Of a DNA stretch of 62,824 bases, positions 35,212 through 43,508 are shown one piece after another. The DNA is taken from NCBI GenBank assembly GCA_022599575.1, contig JAHZMA010000104.1:1-62824 (forward strand). Reading direction: 5' to 3'. Below the pieces are notes generated by a model that searched no databases, had not been told where the DNA came from, and worked only from the letters and a program-made list of their open reading frames with translations. The number at the start of each line of letters is the position of its first letter. Positions within the stretch are counted from its first letter, which is position 1. The DNA comes from Alphaproteobacteria bacterium (lineage in GTDB: Bacteria > Pseudomonadota > Alphaproteobacteria > JABAAW01 > JAHZMA01). Both the position numbers and the translations under genes were made by a program.

Positions 35212-36525
35212 TTAATCAAAAACAACTGTCGCATTTTTAATCGCGCTATTCTCAACTTCATTATCACTATATTTGGCAGTAAAATGAACGCCATCATAAG
35301 CGTAGTCAAACTTAAACACCAATTTATTGCCCGATGACGCCGCCTCATCTAACTTAGCCACATTTTCTTTTCTGCCAAATTCTGCAACATTCAAGGTTAG
35401 ATCACCATTAAGATAATCAGTCAAAGCATCAGCACCAACAAATGTGCCCTCTAAATCAATAACAACAGTATTAAAACGTGCCAGTTTTTCGGTAGCATAG
35501 CTGCCACGAAAACCCCATTGCCCGCTGACAGTATCATTTCGCGAAATATTATTAATCGCGAATGTTGTCTCTTCAAACGAGCCACGCTCATCATTCTCGT
35601 CAAGCACACCATCACCATTATCTTTTAGGGTGATGAAATTGAAATAATCAATTTTTTCTTTGGAATATTCATTATCATTCACATAGCGTAATTTTTGAAA
35701 TTCAGCATAGGTGAGCAACTCAGTTTCATTGCCATTTAATGTACGAAGTACGGTATCGGTAGCAGAATCATAAATTTCTAACCGCCCATAAGGCACCCGT
35801 TTCGCAGTCTTATCGCCCTCAACTTTACCACCATGCAAATTCACCGCAACATGGGTGGGCGTTTCACTGCCTGCAATACCCGCTTCTAATGTATCAGATA
35901 CATTAAACTGTTTGTTTCTATCAATCGCAACACGCAAATAATAATTGCGACTCAATTCATAATTAACTGTGGCTTTGGTAAAAGCATCATCGAAAAAAAC
36001 TTGGTCTTCATTCACCCGTGCCGATGCTTTAGGGAACGGATTCTTCAAATTTTTACCACCAACCCCTTGAAAATCTCGTAATTTACTTAAAAAATCACGC
36101 GCACGTTTCCGTAATTGGGGGATAGGCGGTAATTCTTGCTTCTTATAAAGCGGATTACGCTCTTTCAATAGGCGTTCTACTGGGTCGCCTAGCCTTCTGG
36201 TGGCCGCTTGTATCGCTAATTGTTCACCAGTCTTGCCAGCCTGAATCAATTTTGAGCCTAAATTGCCTAAAATAGAACTGCTGGTATTCAGCCCAACAAC
36301 TTGTGTTTTTTGGCCGGTAAATCGGTTGGTAACTGTAGCAGCATGAGAATTTGCCAATAAGGCACTGGCACCTGCACCCTGTAAAGACGCACGATTGGCA
36401 GACCTATTACTGCTAACACGCGCACTTTCATAGGAACGTTGCCAATCGGGCTTATATTCCCTAGCTATCTGCGAATAACGACTGGTATTCGCACCAAAAG
36501 CACTGACAAGAGTATCAAAAACCAT
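35212..36525 (-). CDS. Orphan 437-residue protein with DNGDG calcium-loop-like motif
   Basis: I do not recognise this family. No signal peptide, membrane segment or cysteine. The N-terminal 120 residues are Ser/Ala/Asn-rich and suggest helices; residues about 130-170 are basic; the rest is predicted beta-rich, with DNGDGVLDENDE (302-313) resembling an EF-hand or dockerin loop lacking the first Asp. The acidic, Cys-free chain with a hydrophobic end (ATVVFD) would fit a type I secretion substrate, but no RTX repeats are present. It has its own promoter. It converges on the truncated AMP-binding gene. Confidence 0.65.
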   Translation of the reverse strand: MVFDTLVSAFGANTSRYSQIAREYKPDWQRSYESARVSSNRSANRASLQGAGASALLANSHAATVTNRFTGQKTQVVGLNTSSSILGNLGSKLIQAGKTGEQLAIQAATRRLGDPVERLLKERNPLYKKQELPPIPQLRKRARDFLSKLRDFQGVGGKNLKNPFPKASARVNEDQVFFDDAFTKATVNYELSRNYYLRVAIDRNKQFNVSDTLEAGIAGSETPTHVAVNLHGGKVEGDKTAKRVPYGRLEIYDSATDTVLRTLNGNETELLTYAEFQKLRYVNDNEYSKEKIDYFNFITLKDNGDGVLDENDERGSFEETTFAINNISRNDTVSGQWGFRGSYATEKLARFNTVVIDLEGTFVGADALTDYLNGDLTLNVAEFGRKENVAKLDEAASSGNKLVFKFDYAYDGVHFTAKYSDNEVENSAIKNATVVFD

Positions 36526-36573
36526 TTTCTACGGTACTTCCTATAATAACGGCTTCTGCCGTAACCATAATAA
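36526..36573 (-). other. Leader of the orphan gene with a small hairpin
   Basis: The leader between the predicted start and the ATG contains ACGGC-TTCT-GCCGT (36549-36562), a 5-bp stem with a four-base loop, flanked by two similar TATAGGAA blocks. A role in mRNA stability or regulation is possible. Confidence 0.35.
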
Positions 36574-36580
36574 CATTCCT

Positions 36581-36609
36581 ATTATAGCCGAAAAAACAGC
36601 CCAATGCAA
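36581..36609 (-). promoter_or_regulatory. Promoter for the orphan 437-residue protein
   Basis: On the minus strand, TTGCAT (36609-36604) and a perfect TATAAT (36586-36581) are separated by 17 bp. It lies between the cytochrome gene stop and the orphan gene. Confidence 0.55.
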
Positions 36610-36666
36610 GTAAATAATGGATAAATCATCACATTAATGGGCAAGTAATTTAGCGATTTTAAAAAA

Positions 36667-37206
36667 TTATTCCCAATCGCTTTTCTGGAAACCCGGTATC
36701 TTTGCCGAACGTTCCGAAAAATCGCCTGTAAGCGCATCTTCATGACACGCTTTACAATCGCCCATATATTGCACTTTCGGATTATCATGCACAAACCGTT
36801 TTTCATCATCAATAATTTTACGGTGCATTTTTTCATAATGGCGGTTGGTGGTAATCCGTATCGGAATGGTATTTGGATTGTAAGACCGTTCCATGCGCTT
36901 GATGATTTTATTATCCGATTTAGAAGAATCAGCGGCTTTAAGATAATCATAAATCGCCTGCAAATCTTTGCCTTTAATATCTACTTTCACCCCAAAATGA
37001 TCATTAAGCCCCTTATTGGTTAAAAAATAATTCCACGACCGTGCAGGCATCCATTGCGGTTGATGCGCCATATGGCAATCACCACAGATGGCGATATAAT
37101 CTTGATTATCAACCACATCAAAATCCTCATGTGCCATTATTGGCTGTGCTGGTAATATTAATAAACTAAAAAATAAGAGTGAAATTTTTAATATTCTACG
37201 CATCAT
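36667..37206 (-). CDS. Periplasmic diheme cytochrome c
   Basis: 179 residues. Signal peptide about 1-26 (ending IMAHE). Two heme c sites: CGDCH near residue 41 and CKACH near 153, with distal Met/His candidates (CHMAH, HEDAL). The pattern matches the DHC family described from Rhodobacter sphaeroides, which is encoded beside a membrane cytochrome b. Here it follows a b561-type protein and a small membrane protein on the same strand (gaps of 37 and 2 bases). Expected role: periplasmic electron carrier fed from quinol. The final partner is not obvious. Confidence 0.88.
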   Translation of the reverse strand: MMRRILKISLLFFSLLILPAQPIMAHEDFDVVDNQDYIAICGDCHMAHQPQWMPARSWNYFLTNKGLNDHFGVKVDIKGKDLQAIYDYLKAADSSKSDNKIIKRMERSYNPNTIPIRITTNRHYEKMHRKIIDDEKRFVHDNPKVQYMGDCKACHEDALTGDFSERSAKIPGFQKSDWE

Positions 37207-37243
37207 AGCTCCGCTTAAAATATAACAATATAAATTGTAACTG

Positions 37244-37879
37244 TTAAAATGTAAATGTCAACCCATAAGCGGCTGCCATCATCATACCGCCCAACTGCCC
37301 CGGTTGAATATGTTCTGTTTCTGGTGCCTCGCTAACTGAAAGCACCATCAGCAATGTGCCAGTAATCCCCAAATAGGCATGAATATTCTTGCGATGAAAC
37401 ACACCTTTAGATAAATCAAATTCACTGCCCCAATAATTAATCAGACCGCTTGCGACCGTTGTTACCGCTAAAACAGTGGCGATATTGGCAAATCTTTCGT
37501 GGGTTTCGTAATCTTCTTTGCCAACAACACCACCGCCTTCAGGGTGGACAATCACCGTTGCCGCCGTAAACACAAGCGTTGAGATACCTAGCCATTTGTG
37601 AACCGCATCGCCCTTGCTTTTTTTGCGCGGTCCTAATTTTTCGGCTTCTAATTGCAAATCATCAAATTCGCTCGCTAGCCCCTGACTCACCGTGAATAAA
37701 ATAGGTTGCGATGTATCAGATGGCCATATATCAGCTTGTTGGGCGATATAATCACCATCACCGCCATGATACGCCACATAATTTATATCATTGGCATTTG
37801 CCATTTTTATTGAAAATACTGCTAGCAAAAATATGAAACATGCTAAGCCAGAAAATGCTTTTTGATGATATTTTATCAT
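37244..37879 (-). CDS. Membrane protein of the cytochrome module, possible heme-binding
   Basis: 211 residues. Signal peptide about 1-29, a soluble part to about 85, then three or four membrane segments. Each begins near a His: HKWLGIST, HERFANIA, HAYLGITG, plus a VHPEGGG loop. This spacing of membrane-edge histidines recalls b-type heme ligation, but I cannot match a named family. Gaps to both neighbours are tiny, so it is part of the same operon. Likely a third subunit of the electron-transfer chain; heme binding is inferred. Confidence 0.65.
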   Translation of the reverse strand: MIKYHQKAFSGLACFIFLLAVFSIKMANANDINYVAYHGGDGDYIAQQADIWPSDTSQPILFTVSQGLASEFDDLQLEAEKLGPRKKSKGDAVHKWLGISTLVFTAATVIVHPEGGGVVGKEDYETHERFANIATVLAVTTVASGLINYWGSEFDLSKGVFHRKNIHAYLGITGTLLMVLSVSEAPETEHIQPGQLGGMMMAAAYGLTFTF

Positions 37880-37881
37880 GG

Positions 37882-38397
37882 CTATTTTACTTTCTTAAAT
37901 TGATAAATTTTATAAAATTTGGTTACTTTCAAAAATCTAAAACCCATCGGAATATGCGACAAAGCGATTATCAATAGTAATTTTGATAAAAATTCATGGG
38001 CATCTTCTGCGATATCAATAAATTGGTTTGTGCTATGCGCGCCAATAAAAAATAACAGCCCTTCTTCGTTATAAGCACCATGAAACACCAAACCACTCAT
38101 CAGCAAAAATGGCAATAATAGTGATAGCACAACCGATGTAAACCGCTGAAATTTATAGCCTAATTTGGCATTGCCACGTAATATTTTTATCAGTAACCGC
38201 CATGATAAAATTCGCAACCCATGATCGGTAATATCCCATAGTAAGCGGAAGCTGAAAATTGCAATCAGCGCATAGCCACTATAATAATGCAATGTTTCAA
38301 TATCATTTTCACCGCTAAGATAGCTGGTAAAAAAAAGAGCCGCAATCAAAAAATGAATATGCGGACGATAGGCGCGAATAGCCTGTTTTGATAGCAT
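37882..38397 (-). CDS. Cytochrome b561-type membrane protein
   Basis: 171 residues with four predicted membrane helices. Histidines sit at helix ends: HIHFLIAALFF, LHYYSGYALIAIFSFRLLWD and DAHEFLSKLLLIIALSHIP, the pattern of di-heme cytochrome b of the b561/hydrogenase-cytochrome-b group (Thiol-reductase-like, Cyt b DHC partner). It should oxidise quinol in the inner membrane and pass electrons to the diheme cytochrome c encoded two genes on. CGGAGA ribosome site precedes the ATG, with a 19-bp palindrome just upstream. Confidence 0.85.
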   Translation of the reverse strand: MLSKQAIRAYRPHIHFLIAALFFTSYLSGENDIETLHYYSGYALIAIFSFRLLWDITDHGLRILSWRLLIKILRGNAKLGYKFQRFTSVVLSLLLPFLLMSGLVFHGAYNEEGLLFFIGAHSTNQFIDIAEDAHEFLSKLLLIIALSHIPMGFRFLKVTKFYKIYQFKKVK

Positions 38398-38412
38398 CTA
38401 TCATCTCCGAAT

Positions 38413-38431
38413 TATTATCTTAATGATAATA
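38413..38431. promoter_or_regulatory. 19-bp palindrome upstream of the cytochrome operon
   Basis: TATTATC (38413-38419), five bases, GATAATA (38425-38431): perfect 7-bp arms, 16 bases before the cytochrome b start. The arms contain GATAAT-like units as in Fur-type boxes and may overlap a -10 element, TATTAT on the minus strand. A repressor operator is likely; the regulator is not known. Confidence 0.45.
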
Positions 38432-38473
38432 CGCTTAATAAAATAATTATCTTCGCAAAAAAATAAAATTTAT

Positions 38474-41212
38474 TTAAATCGTATATTTTCTTAACACCTT
38501 TTGTAATTTTTTCTTAACATTATCAAGCACATGCTTATTTTCAAGCTTAAAACCAAAGGCATCTTTCACATAAAAACTATCTATTGCCTCTTCGCCAAAA
38601 GTTGCAATTTTAGCAACATTAATTTGGATATTATCCTCACTTAACCTATCCGCAATTTGATACAATAAGCCTTGCCGATCGCGTGCGCTCACTTCGATGA
38701 CCGTGTATAAATCAGAAATATTAAGATGAAATTTTACCTCACCTTGCCTAACGATTGAGCTTTGTGCAATATTATGCCCATCGCTTCCTTTGGGTTGTTC
38801 TGCCATTTTTTGATGAAGCGCATCAATATGGGAACGATATAATTCTTTATCTCCATTCAAAATATTGCCCAAAATATCGTTAGCAAATTTTTGCAAATGT
38901 TGCGAGACGGTGCGAAAATTGGCAAATCGGCTAACAAAATACACCACAACATAATCACTGCTGATGCGAAACAAATTTGCCTGCACAATATTGCCACTGG
39001 CAAGCGCAATGATGGCCGCGCAATCGGTGAAACATCGTGGGTACCATCTTACAATAAAGCCTACCCGCAAATGCCCGCCATCGCCTTCTTTTTCCATATC
39101 GCTTTGTTCATGAAACCGCAAATGAAAATGCTGTGTATCATAGGGCGGAGTTTTTTCTTCCAATGCAAACACAATTTTCGCATGATAAATAATTTCTTCT
39201 TCGCTATAGGCTTTCAAATAATTTTCTGGCAAATGGCGGACATAATCTTCTGCCTTTATTGATTCATGTTTTAGGGCAGCCACCAAATTAGCGCGCAACA
39301 GCGCATCTTCATCATCAACATAATAACCAAACTGCGCCTGTTGCGATAGCATATCAAGGGTACGGCTATAAAGTTCATGCAACAATGTATCCTTGTGGCT
39401 ATTCCAACTGACGGGCGACACAGCTTTAATATCAATCACTGTTAGCATCAATAATAATTGCAACCGTTCCTGATTTTCCACCAAATGGGCAAAATCAGCG
39501 ATGGTGCGCCTATCTAATAAATCGCGCTTAAAGGCGGTATCACTCATCTCCAAATGATGGCGTACCAGCCATGAAACCATTGATGTTTCTTCCTTATCAA
39601 AACCCAAACGCGGACATAATTCTTGCGCCACCTGTTCGCCAACAATCGAATGATGCTCTTTTTGTCCTTTGCCAATATCATGCAGAAACAAAGCGCAATA
39701 TAGTAATTTACGGCGATATTTTTTATCATGCGCCAAATGCGAGATAAGCGGTAATTGGCGGTGCAACCCACCAGATATTTTGACATTTTCAATTTTTGCT
39801 AAAATATTTAAGGCATGGAATGTATGGGTATCGGTGGTATAATAATGATAGCGATTAAATTGCATCTGGGCGATGATGTTACGAAAGGCAGGCACAAAAA
39901 CGCCTAATAGCCCCGTATCGCTCATTCTTTTCAATGCCCATACCCCTTTTTCCCCTTGCGTTAATATTTGCAAAAAAATTTTATTAGCAGTGGCATCATC
40001 GCGATAGGCGGCCAATAAATTATGATACTGAATCATGGCGCGCAAGGCTTGCGGGTGCAAGCTAAGATTATGCTGCATGGCAACGTTAAGAATAGATAAC
40101 ATGGAAAGCGGATTGGTTTTAGGGGTATCTTGTTGCTTGAAGCTTAAAAACCGCCCCTGTCTGCGAAAGCCTTTTACTTCTTGATACGCGCTTTGCGGTA
40201 GCGCAAAAATTTTACGGTTATGCGATATTTCAATATCGGCGACCACTGTTCGCATCAGAAAGCCTATTTTTCGTGAATTAAAAAAATAATGCCGCATGAA
40301 TCTTTCCACGCGTTTGCCGATATTATTTTCATGGACGCGATAGCCAAGCTTTTCAGCAATTTCAGGCTGGATATCTAATGTTAAAATCTCAACACCGCGC
40401 CCAGAAATCATGTGATTCAAAAAGCGAATATTCCATAAAAATTTTTCTAAATATTGATAGTCGCGATAAAGCTGTGCGCCTAATTTTTCTTGAAGCGCAT
40501 TTTTTTGGTTAAGCGCGCCCAATTCAGGTTGATAGCTGCATAGCCAATATAGCATATCTAAATCGCGTAAGCCCCCGCGCCCTTCTTTAATATTCGGTTC
40601 TAGTAAATAGCGCGTATCGCCCTGTTTGGCATGTCTGGCTTCAGTTTCTTGCATTTTGCCTGCAAAAAATTTCTCACGCGGTAAATTCTTCGCCAGCCAT
40701 ATAAGACTATGCGTCGCAAAATCATCATATAATTGCTTATCGCCCGTAATAAAGCGCATATCTATCAGCGCAGTTGCCGCCGCAATATCATCACATATGC
40801 CCTGCATCATTTCATCATTCGTGCCGATTTTATAACCTAATTTAACATGCAAATCCCATAACACATATAAACACCTTTCCATTAAAGGCGTTACATGTGT
40901 TAAATCAGCATCTTTATGATGAATGAACAATAAATCTATATCGGAAAAAGGCGCTAACCTGCCACGCCCATAGCCACCCGTTGCCACCAGTGCAAAAGGC
41001 AAATCAGTTTCATCAGCATAAAGCGCGCGAATCAAATTATCAAAGCCTTGTGCGCGAAACATTGCCGCTTCTAGCGCATGTCGATAGTGATGATGCTGAT
41101 GATTTAGCGCAAGCACATCTTTTTGTAATTGCTGATAATCGCGTGCCGCCGACTCAAGAAATGGTTGATGATTCAATGGTTGATGGTGCAATAATTGATT
41201 TTTTTGGGTCAT
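38474..41212 (-). CDS. glnD: Bifunctional PII uridylyltransferase / uridylyl-removing enzyme
   Basis: 912 residues. Senses glutamine and modifies PII proteins. The nucleotidyltransferase motif GGYGRGRLAPFSDIDLLF is near residue 78, the PII uridylyltransferase region LLEPNIKEGRGGLRDLDML follows, then an HD hydrolase domain (LFLHDIGKG near 510, HH(L)EMS later), and two C-terminal ACT domains (VEVSARDRQGLLYQIADRL near 845). Lies 14 bases after the S49 peptidase. Domain order is complete and length is normal for alphaproteobacteria. Confidence 0.96.
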   Translation of the reverse strand: MTQKNQLLHHQPLNHQPFLESAARDYQQLQKDVLALNHQHHHYRHALEAAMFRAQGFDNLIRALYADETDLPFALVATGGYGRGRLAPFSDIDLLFIHHKDADLTHVTPLMERCLYVLWDLHVKLGYKIGTNDEMMQGICDDIAAATALIDMRFITGDKQLYDDFATHSLIWLAKNLPREKFFAGKMQETEARHAKQGDTRYLLEPNIKEGRGGLRDLDMLYWLCSYQPELGALNQKNALQEKLGAQLYRDYQYLEKFLWNIRFLNHMISGRGVEILTLDIQPEIAEKLGYRVHENNIGKRVERFMRHYFFNSRKIGFLMRTVVADIEISHNRKIFALPQSAYQEVKGFRRQGRFLSFKQQDTPKTNPLSMLSILNVAMQHNLSLHPQALRAMIQYHNLLAAYRDDATANKIFLQILTQGEKGVWALKRMSDTGLLGVFVPAFRNIIAQMQFNRYHYYTTDTHTFHALNILAKIENVKISGGLHRQLPLISHLAHDKKYRRKLLYCALFLHDIGKGQKEHHSIVGEQVAQELCPRLGFDKEETSMVSWLVRHHLEMSDTAFKRDLLDRRTIADFAHLVENQERLQLLLMLTVIDIKAVSPVSWNSHKDTLLHELYSRTLDMLSQQAQFGYYVDDEDALLRANLVAALKHESIKAEDYVRHLPENYLKAYSEEEIIYHAKIVFALEEKTPPYDTQHFHLRFHEQSDMEKEGDGGHLRVGFIVRWYPRCFTDCAAIIALASGNIVQANLFRISSDYVVVYFVSRFANFRTVSQHLQKFANDILGNILNGDKELYRSHIDALHQKMAEQPKGSDGHNIAQSSIVRQGEVKFHLNISDLYTVIEVSARDRQGLLYQIADRLSEDNIQINVAKIATFGEEAIDSFYVKDAFGFKLENKHVLDNVKKKLQKVLRKYTI

Positions 41213-41225
41213 AGAGTTTCATAAA

Positions 41226-42038
41226 TTACAAACCGAATCGCTCCCAATGGGCGCGGTCTTCAATCGATTGTAACATGCCTGCCGATAAATCAGCCCCTAA
41301 AAATCGCAAAAGTCCTTTTTTTGGCTGATTGAAAAATTTAATGTGATATTTTTTACCATATTTTGCATAAAGCACCTCATCAAGCCCACCAATTTCATCA
41401 ATTAACCCTAATTTTTTGGCAGCTGCGCCATCCCAAAATTTTCCTGAAAACAACTCATCACCAACTAATTCATCACGCGTTAATGTATCAGTGCGCCTGC
41501 TTTTAACCCAAGCGATAAAATCCTGATGAATGCTTGCCTGCAATGTTTTCAAATGCTCAATCTGCTCTTTTTGTTCTGGCATGAAGGGGTCAAGTTGATT
41601 TTTCTGCGTGCCTGATGTATATACTCTGCGCTCCACGCCAATTTTTTTAATCAAATCGGTAAAGCCAAACATACTGGCAATCACCCCAATTGAGCCAATG
41701 ATAGAGGCGTGCATGGCATAGATTTTATCAGCACTTGTTGCCAACCAATAACCGCCTGATGCGGCCACATCTTCACAAAAAGCATAGACTTCTTTTTCAT
41801 TTTTTTCCGCCTGCATCCGAATATAATTGCCAATCAATGCCGATTGCACTGGGGAGCCGCCCGGCGAATTAATGGCTAACACCACAAAAGGGGCTGATTT
41901 TACTGCAAAAGCCTTATCAATCGGTTCACGCAATGATTCAAGGCTAAGCGCAGCATTGCGCCCCCTGCTAGAACCACCAATCACGCCTTCCATTTTAATC
42001 ACTGGAATCACTTTTTTACGAGATTTTAAGATGCCCAT
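41226..42038 (-). CDS. S49-family serine peptidase (SppA/SohB-like), no membrane anchor
   Basis: 270 residues. Motifs: INSPGGSPVQSALI near residue 54, VAASGGYWLATSADKIYA with the nucleophile Ser, SIIGSIGVI, and YTSGTQKNQLDPF with the general-base Lys. SppA normally has an N-terminal membrane segment; none is visible here, so it is probably cytoplasmic, as are several short alphaproteobacterial forms. Start: ATG with AGGA upstream. It would degrade signal peptides or membrane protein fragments. First gene of the minus-strand group running to the cytochrome operon. Confidence 0.88.
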   Translation of the reverse strand: MGILKSRKKVIPVIKMEGVIGGSSRGRNAALSLESLREPIDKAFAVKSAPFVVLAINSPGGSPVQSALIGNYIRMQAEKNEKEVYAFCEDVAASGGYWLATSADKIYAMHASIIGSIGVIASMFGFTDLIKKIGVERRVYTSGTQKNQLDPFMPEQKEQIEHLKTLQASIHQDFIAWVKSRRTDTLTRDELVGDELFSGKFWDGAAAKKLGLIDEIGGLDEVLYAKYGKKYHIKFFNQPKKGLLRFLGADLSAGMLQSIEDRAHWERFGL

Positions 42039-42108
42039 TTTATGTTTTTCCTATCTAAAAATAGTAATATGCTGTTTTTTTAGTATAAATAATGCTTTTT
42101 ATACGCTA

Positions 42109-42138
42109 TTGACTTGATTATCATGCGTTTCCTTTATA
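42109..42138 (+). promoter_or_regulatory. Candidate promoter for the SPOR lipoprotein-ilvD group
   Basis: TTGACT (42109-42114) and TTTATA (42133-42138), 18 bp apart, in the 154-bp divergent region between the S49 peptidase gene and the lipoprotein gene. The -10 is weak and flanked by other A/T-rich alternatives. Confidence 0.4.
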
Positions 42139-42192
42139 TATAAGTAAGGTATAAATAGCAATGGGTGAGGTGGTTTATTCACGCGAAGGCAT

Positions 42193-43494
42193 ATGCCGTA
42201 TTATAGGAGAAAGCGTCCCTTGCGGTTATCTTTATTAACAGTTCCAATAATTCTTTCCATGATACTATCGGCTTGCACCCCAACGGGCACACCTGGGGTT
42301 ACTGGCGAAGATGCTTCAAAAAAAGCAACACGTTCCGAAATTTTAGCGGCAACGCGCACAATCGAGCTAGAACGCAGGCTTAATCTGCCCGAAGTTGCTA
42401 TTGGCGACACATATGTGTTTGATAACCCAATCACATCATGGGAAGTGATTGATATTACCAATGACCGCATCACATGGGTAAGCAATCAGGGCGCGCGCAT
42501 CATCACATCTAACAATCCTTTACTGCCTTCTTATGAATGGATTTCTGAAAATGATGGGCAGGGCAAAAGGCTGATATCCGATATGCAAGGTGAGCTGTTT
42601 CCACTGCAAAAAGGCAATAAATCCACTTTTCGTTCAACCGTTTCAATTGATGGACAGCCATCGCAATGGAGTTTTAAGTGGAATTGTGCCATTATCGGTG
42701 AGGTCAATATCACTGTGCCAGCTGGTAATTTCAACGCATTTCGTGTTGCTTGCGCCCGCGATGCCAGTGATACCATCACCTATTATTATGCCCCAGAATT
42801 AGGCTATTATGTGAGAATGGAAATTGGCGGCAATCGTGGCGCGATATTAAAGCAACGTAATTTATTAAGCTATAATAATGTGGCAGGTGCATCGCTACAA
42901 GCAACGCAAAGGCTATCAATCACTGATGATGATGGTTCGCAAATTAGCGATAATAACGCGCCGATATTACCTCTGCCCCTTGATGGTGTAGAACCAACCA
43001 ACCTTGCACAACAAAATGCACAAGCATTGTTACAGAGAAATCAACGTACCACAACAGGTGGCAATAACCAAAATGTGTTACCGATACCGGGCTTGTTACA
43101 AGAAGTTACGCCTTCGGGCAATCTCGCTGAAACGCCATCTGCCAATATTCCTCAATTGCTAACCCCTACACCACAGCCCCAAACACAGACATTGGATAAC
43201 CAAACAGCCACTTTAATTTCACCGCCTGCCAATATTCTAGCGGGTCAAACATTGGCTGTGCATTTGGCATCTTACCGCAACCGTGCCGATGCCGAACAGG
43301 GCTGGCGTATTTTGACTGGTGAAAACCCCAGTGAATTACGTGGCAAGAATTACACCATTCAGCAAGTGGATTTAGGCAATATTGGTGTATTTTTTAGATT
43401 ATATGCCACCCCATTCAGCTCATTGCAAACTGCCGATAATCTATGTAAAAGACTAAAAGCAAAAGGGCTATATTGCCAAGTATCAGAAATTTAA
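42193..43494 (+). CDS. Lipoprotein with C-terminal SPOR domain
   Basis: 433 residues. Lipobox LSAC closes a basic and hydrophobic signal segment near residue 28. An unrecognised domain (about 60-215) contains ITSWEVIDITNDRITWV and TYYYAPELGYYVRME. A Gln/Pro/Asn-rich linker follows. The end is a SPOR-like fold, LAVHLASYRNRADAEQGW ... GVFFRLYATPFSSLQTADNLCKRLKAKGLYCQV, which binds septal peptidoglycan in other proteins. An outer- or inner-membrane anchored cell-wall protein is likely. ilvD follows 14 bases later; co-transcription is probable but the functions look unrelated. Confidence 0.8.
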   Translation: MPYYRRKRPLRLSLLTVPIILSMILSACTPTGTPGVTGEDASKKATRSEILAATRTIELERRLNLPEVAIGDTYVFDNPITSWEVIDITNDRITWVSNQGARIITSNNPLLPSYEWISENDGQGKRLISDMQGELFPLQKGNKSTFRSTVSIDGQPSQWSFKWNCAIIGEVNITVPAGNFNAFRVACARDASDTITYYYAPELGYYVRMEIGGNRGAILKQRNLLSYNNVAGASLQATQRLSITDDDGSQISDNNAPILPLPLDGVEPTNLAQQNAQALLQRNQRTTTGGNNQNVLPIPGLLQEVTPSGNLAETPSANIPQLLTPTPQPQTQTLDNQTATLISPPANILAGQTLAVHLASYRNRADAEQGWRILTGENPSELRGKNYTIQQVDLGNIGVFFRLYATPFSSLQTADNLCKRLKAKGLYCQVSEI

Positions 43495-43508
43495 TAGGAG
43501 AGTTTTGA

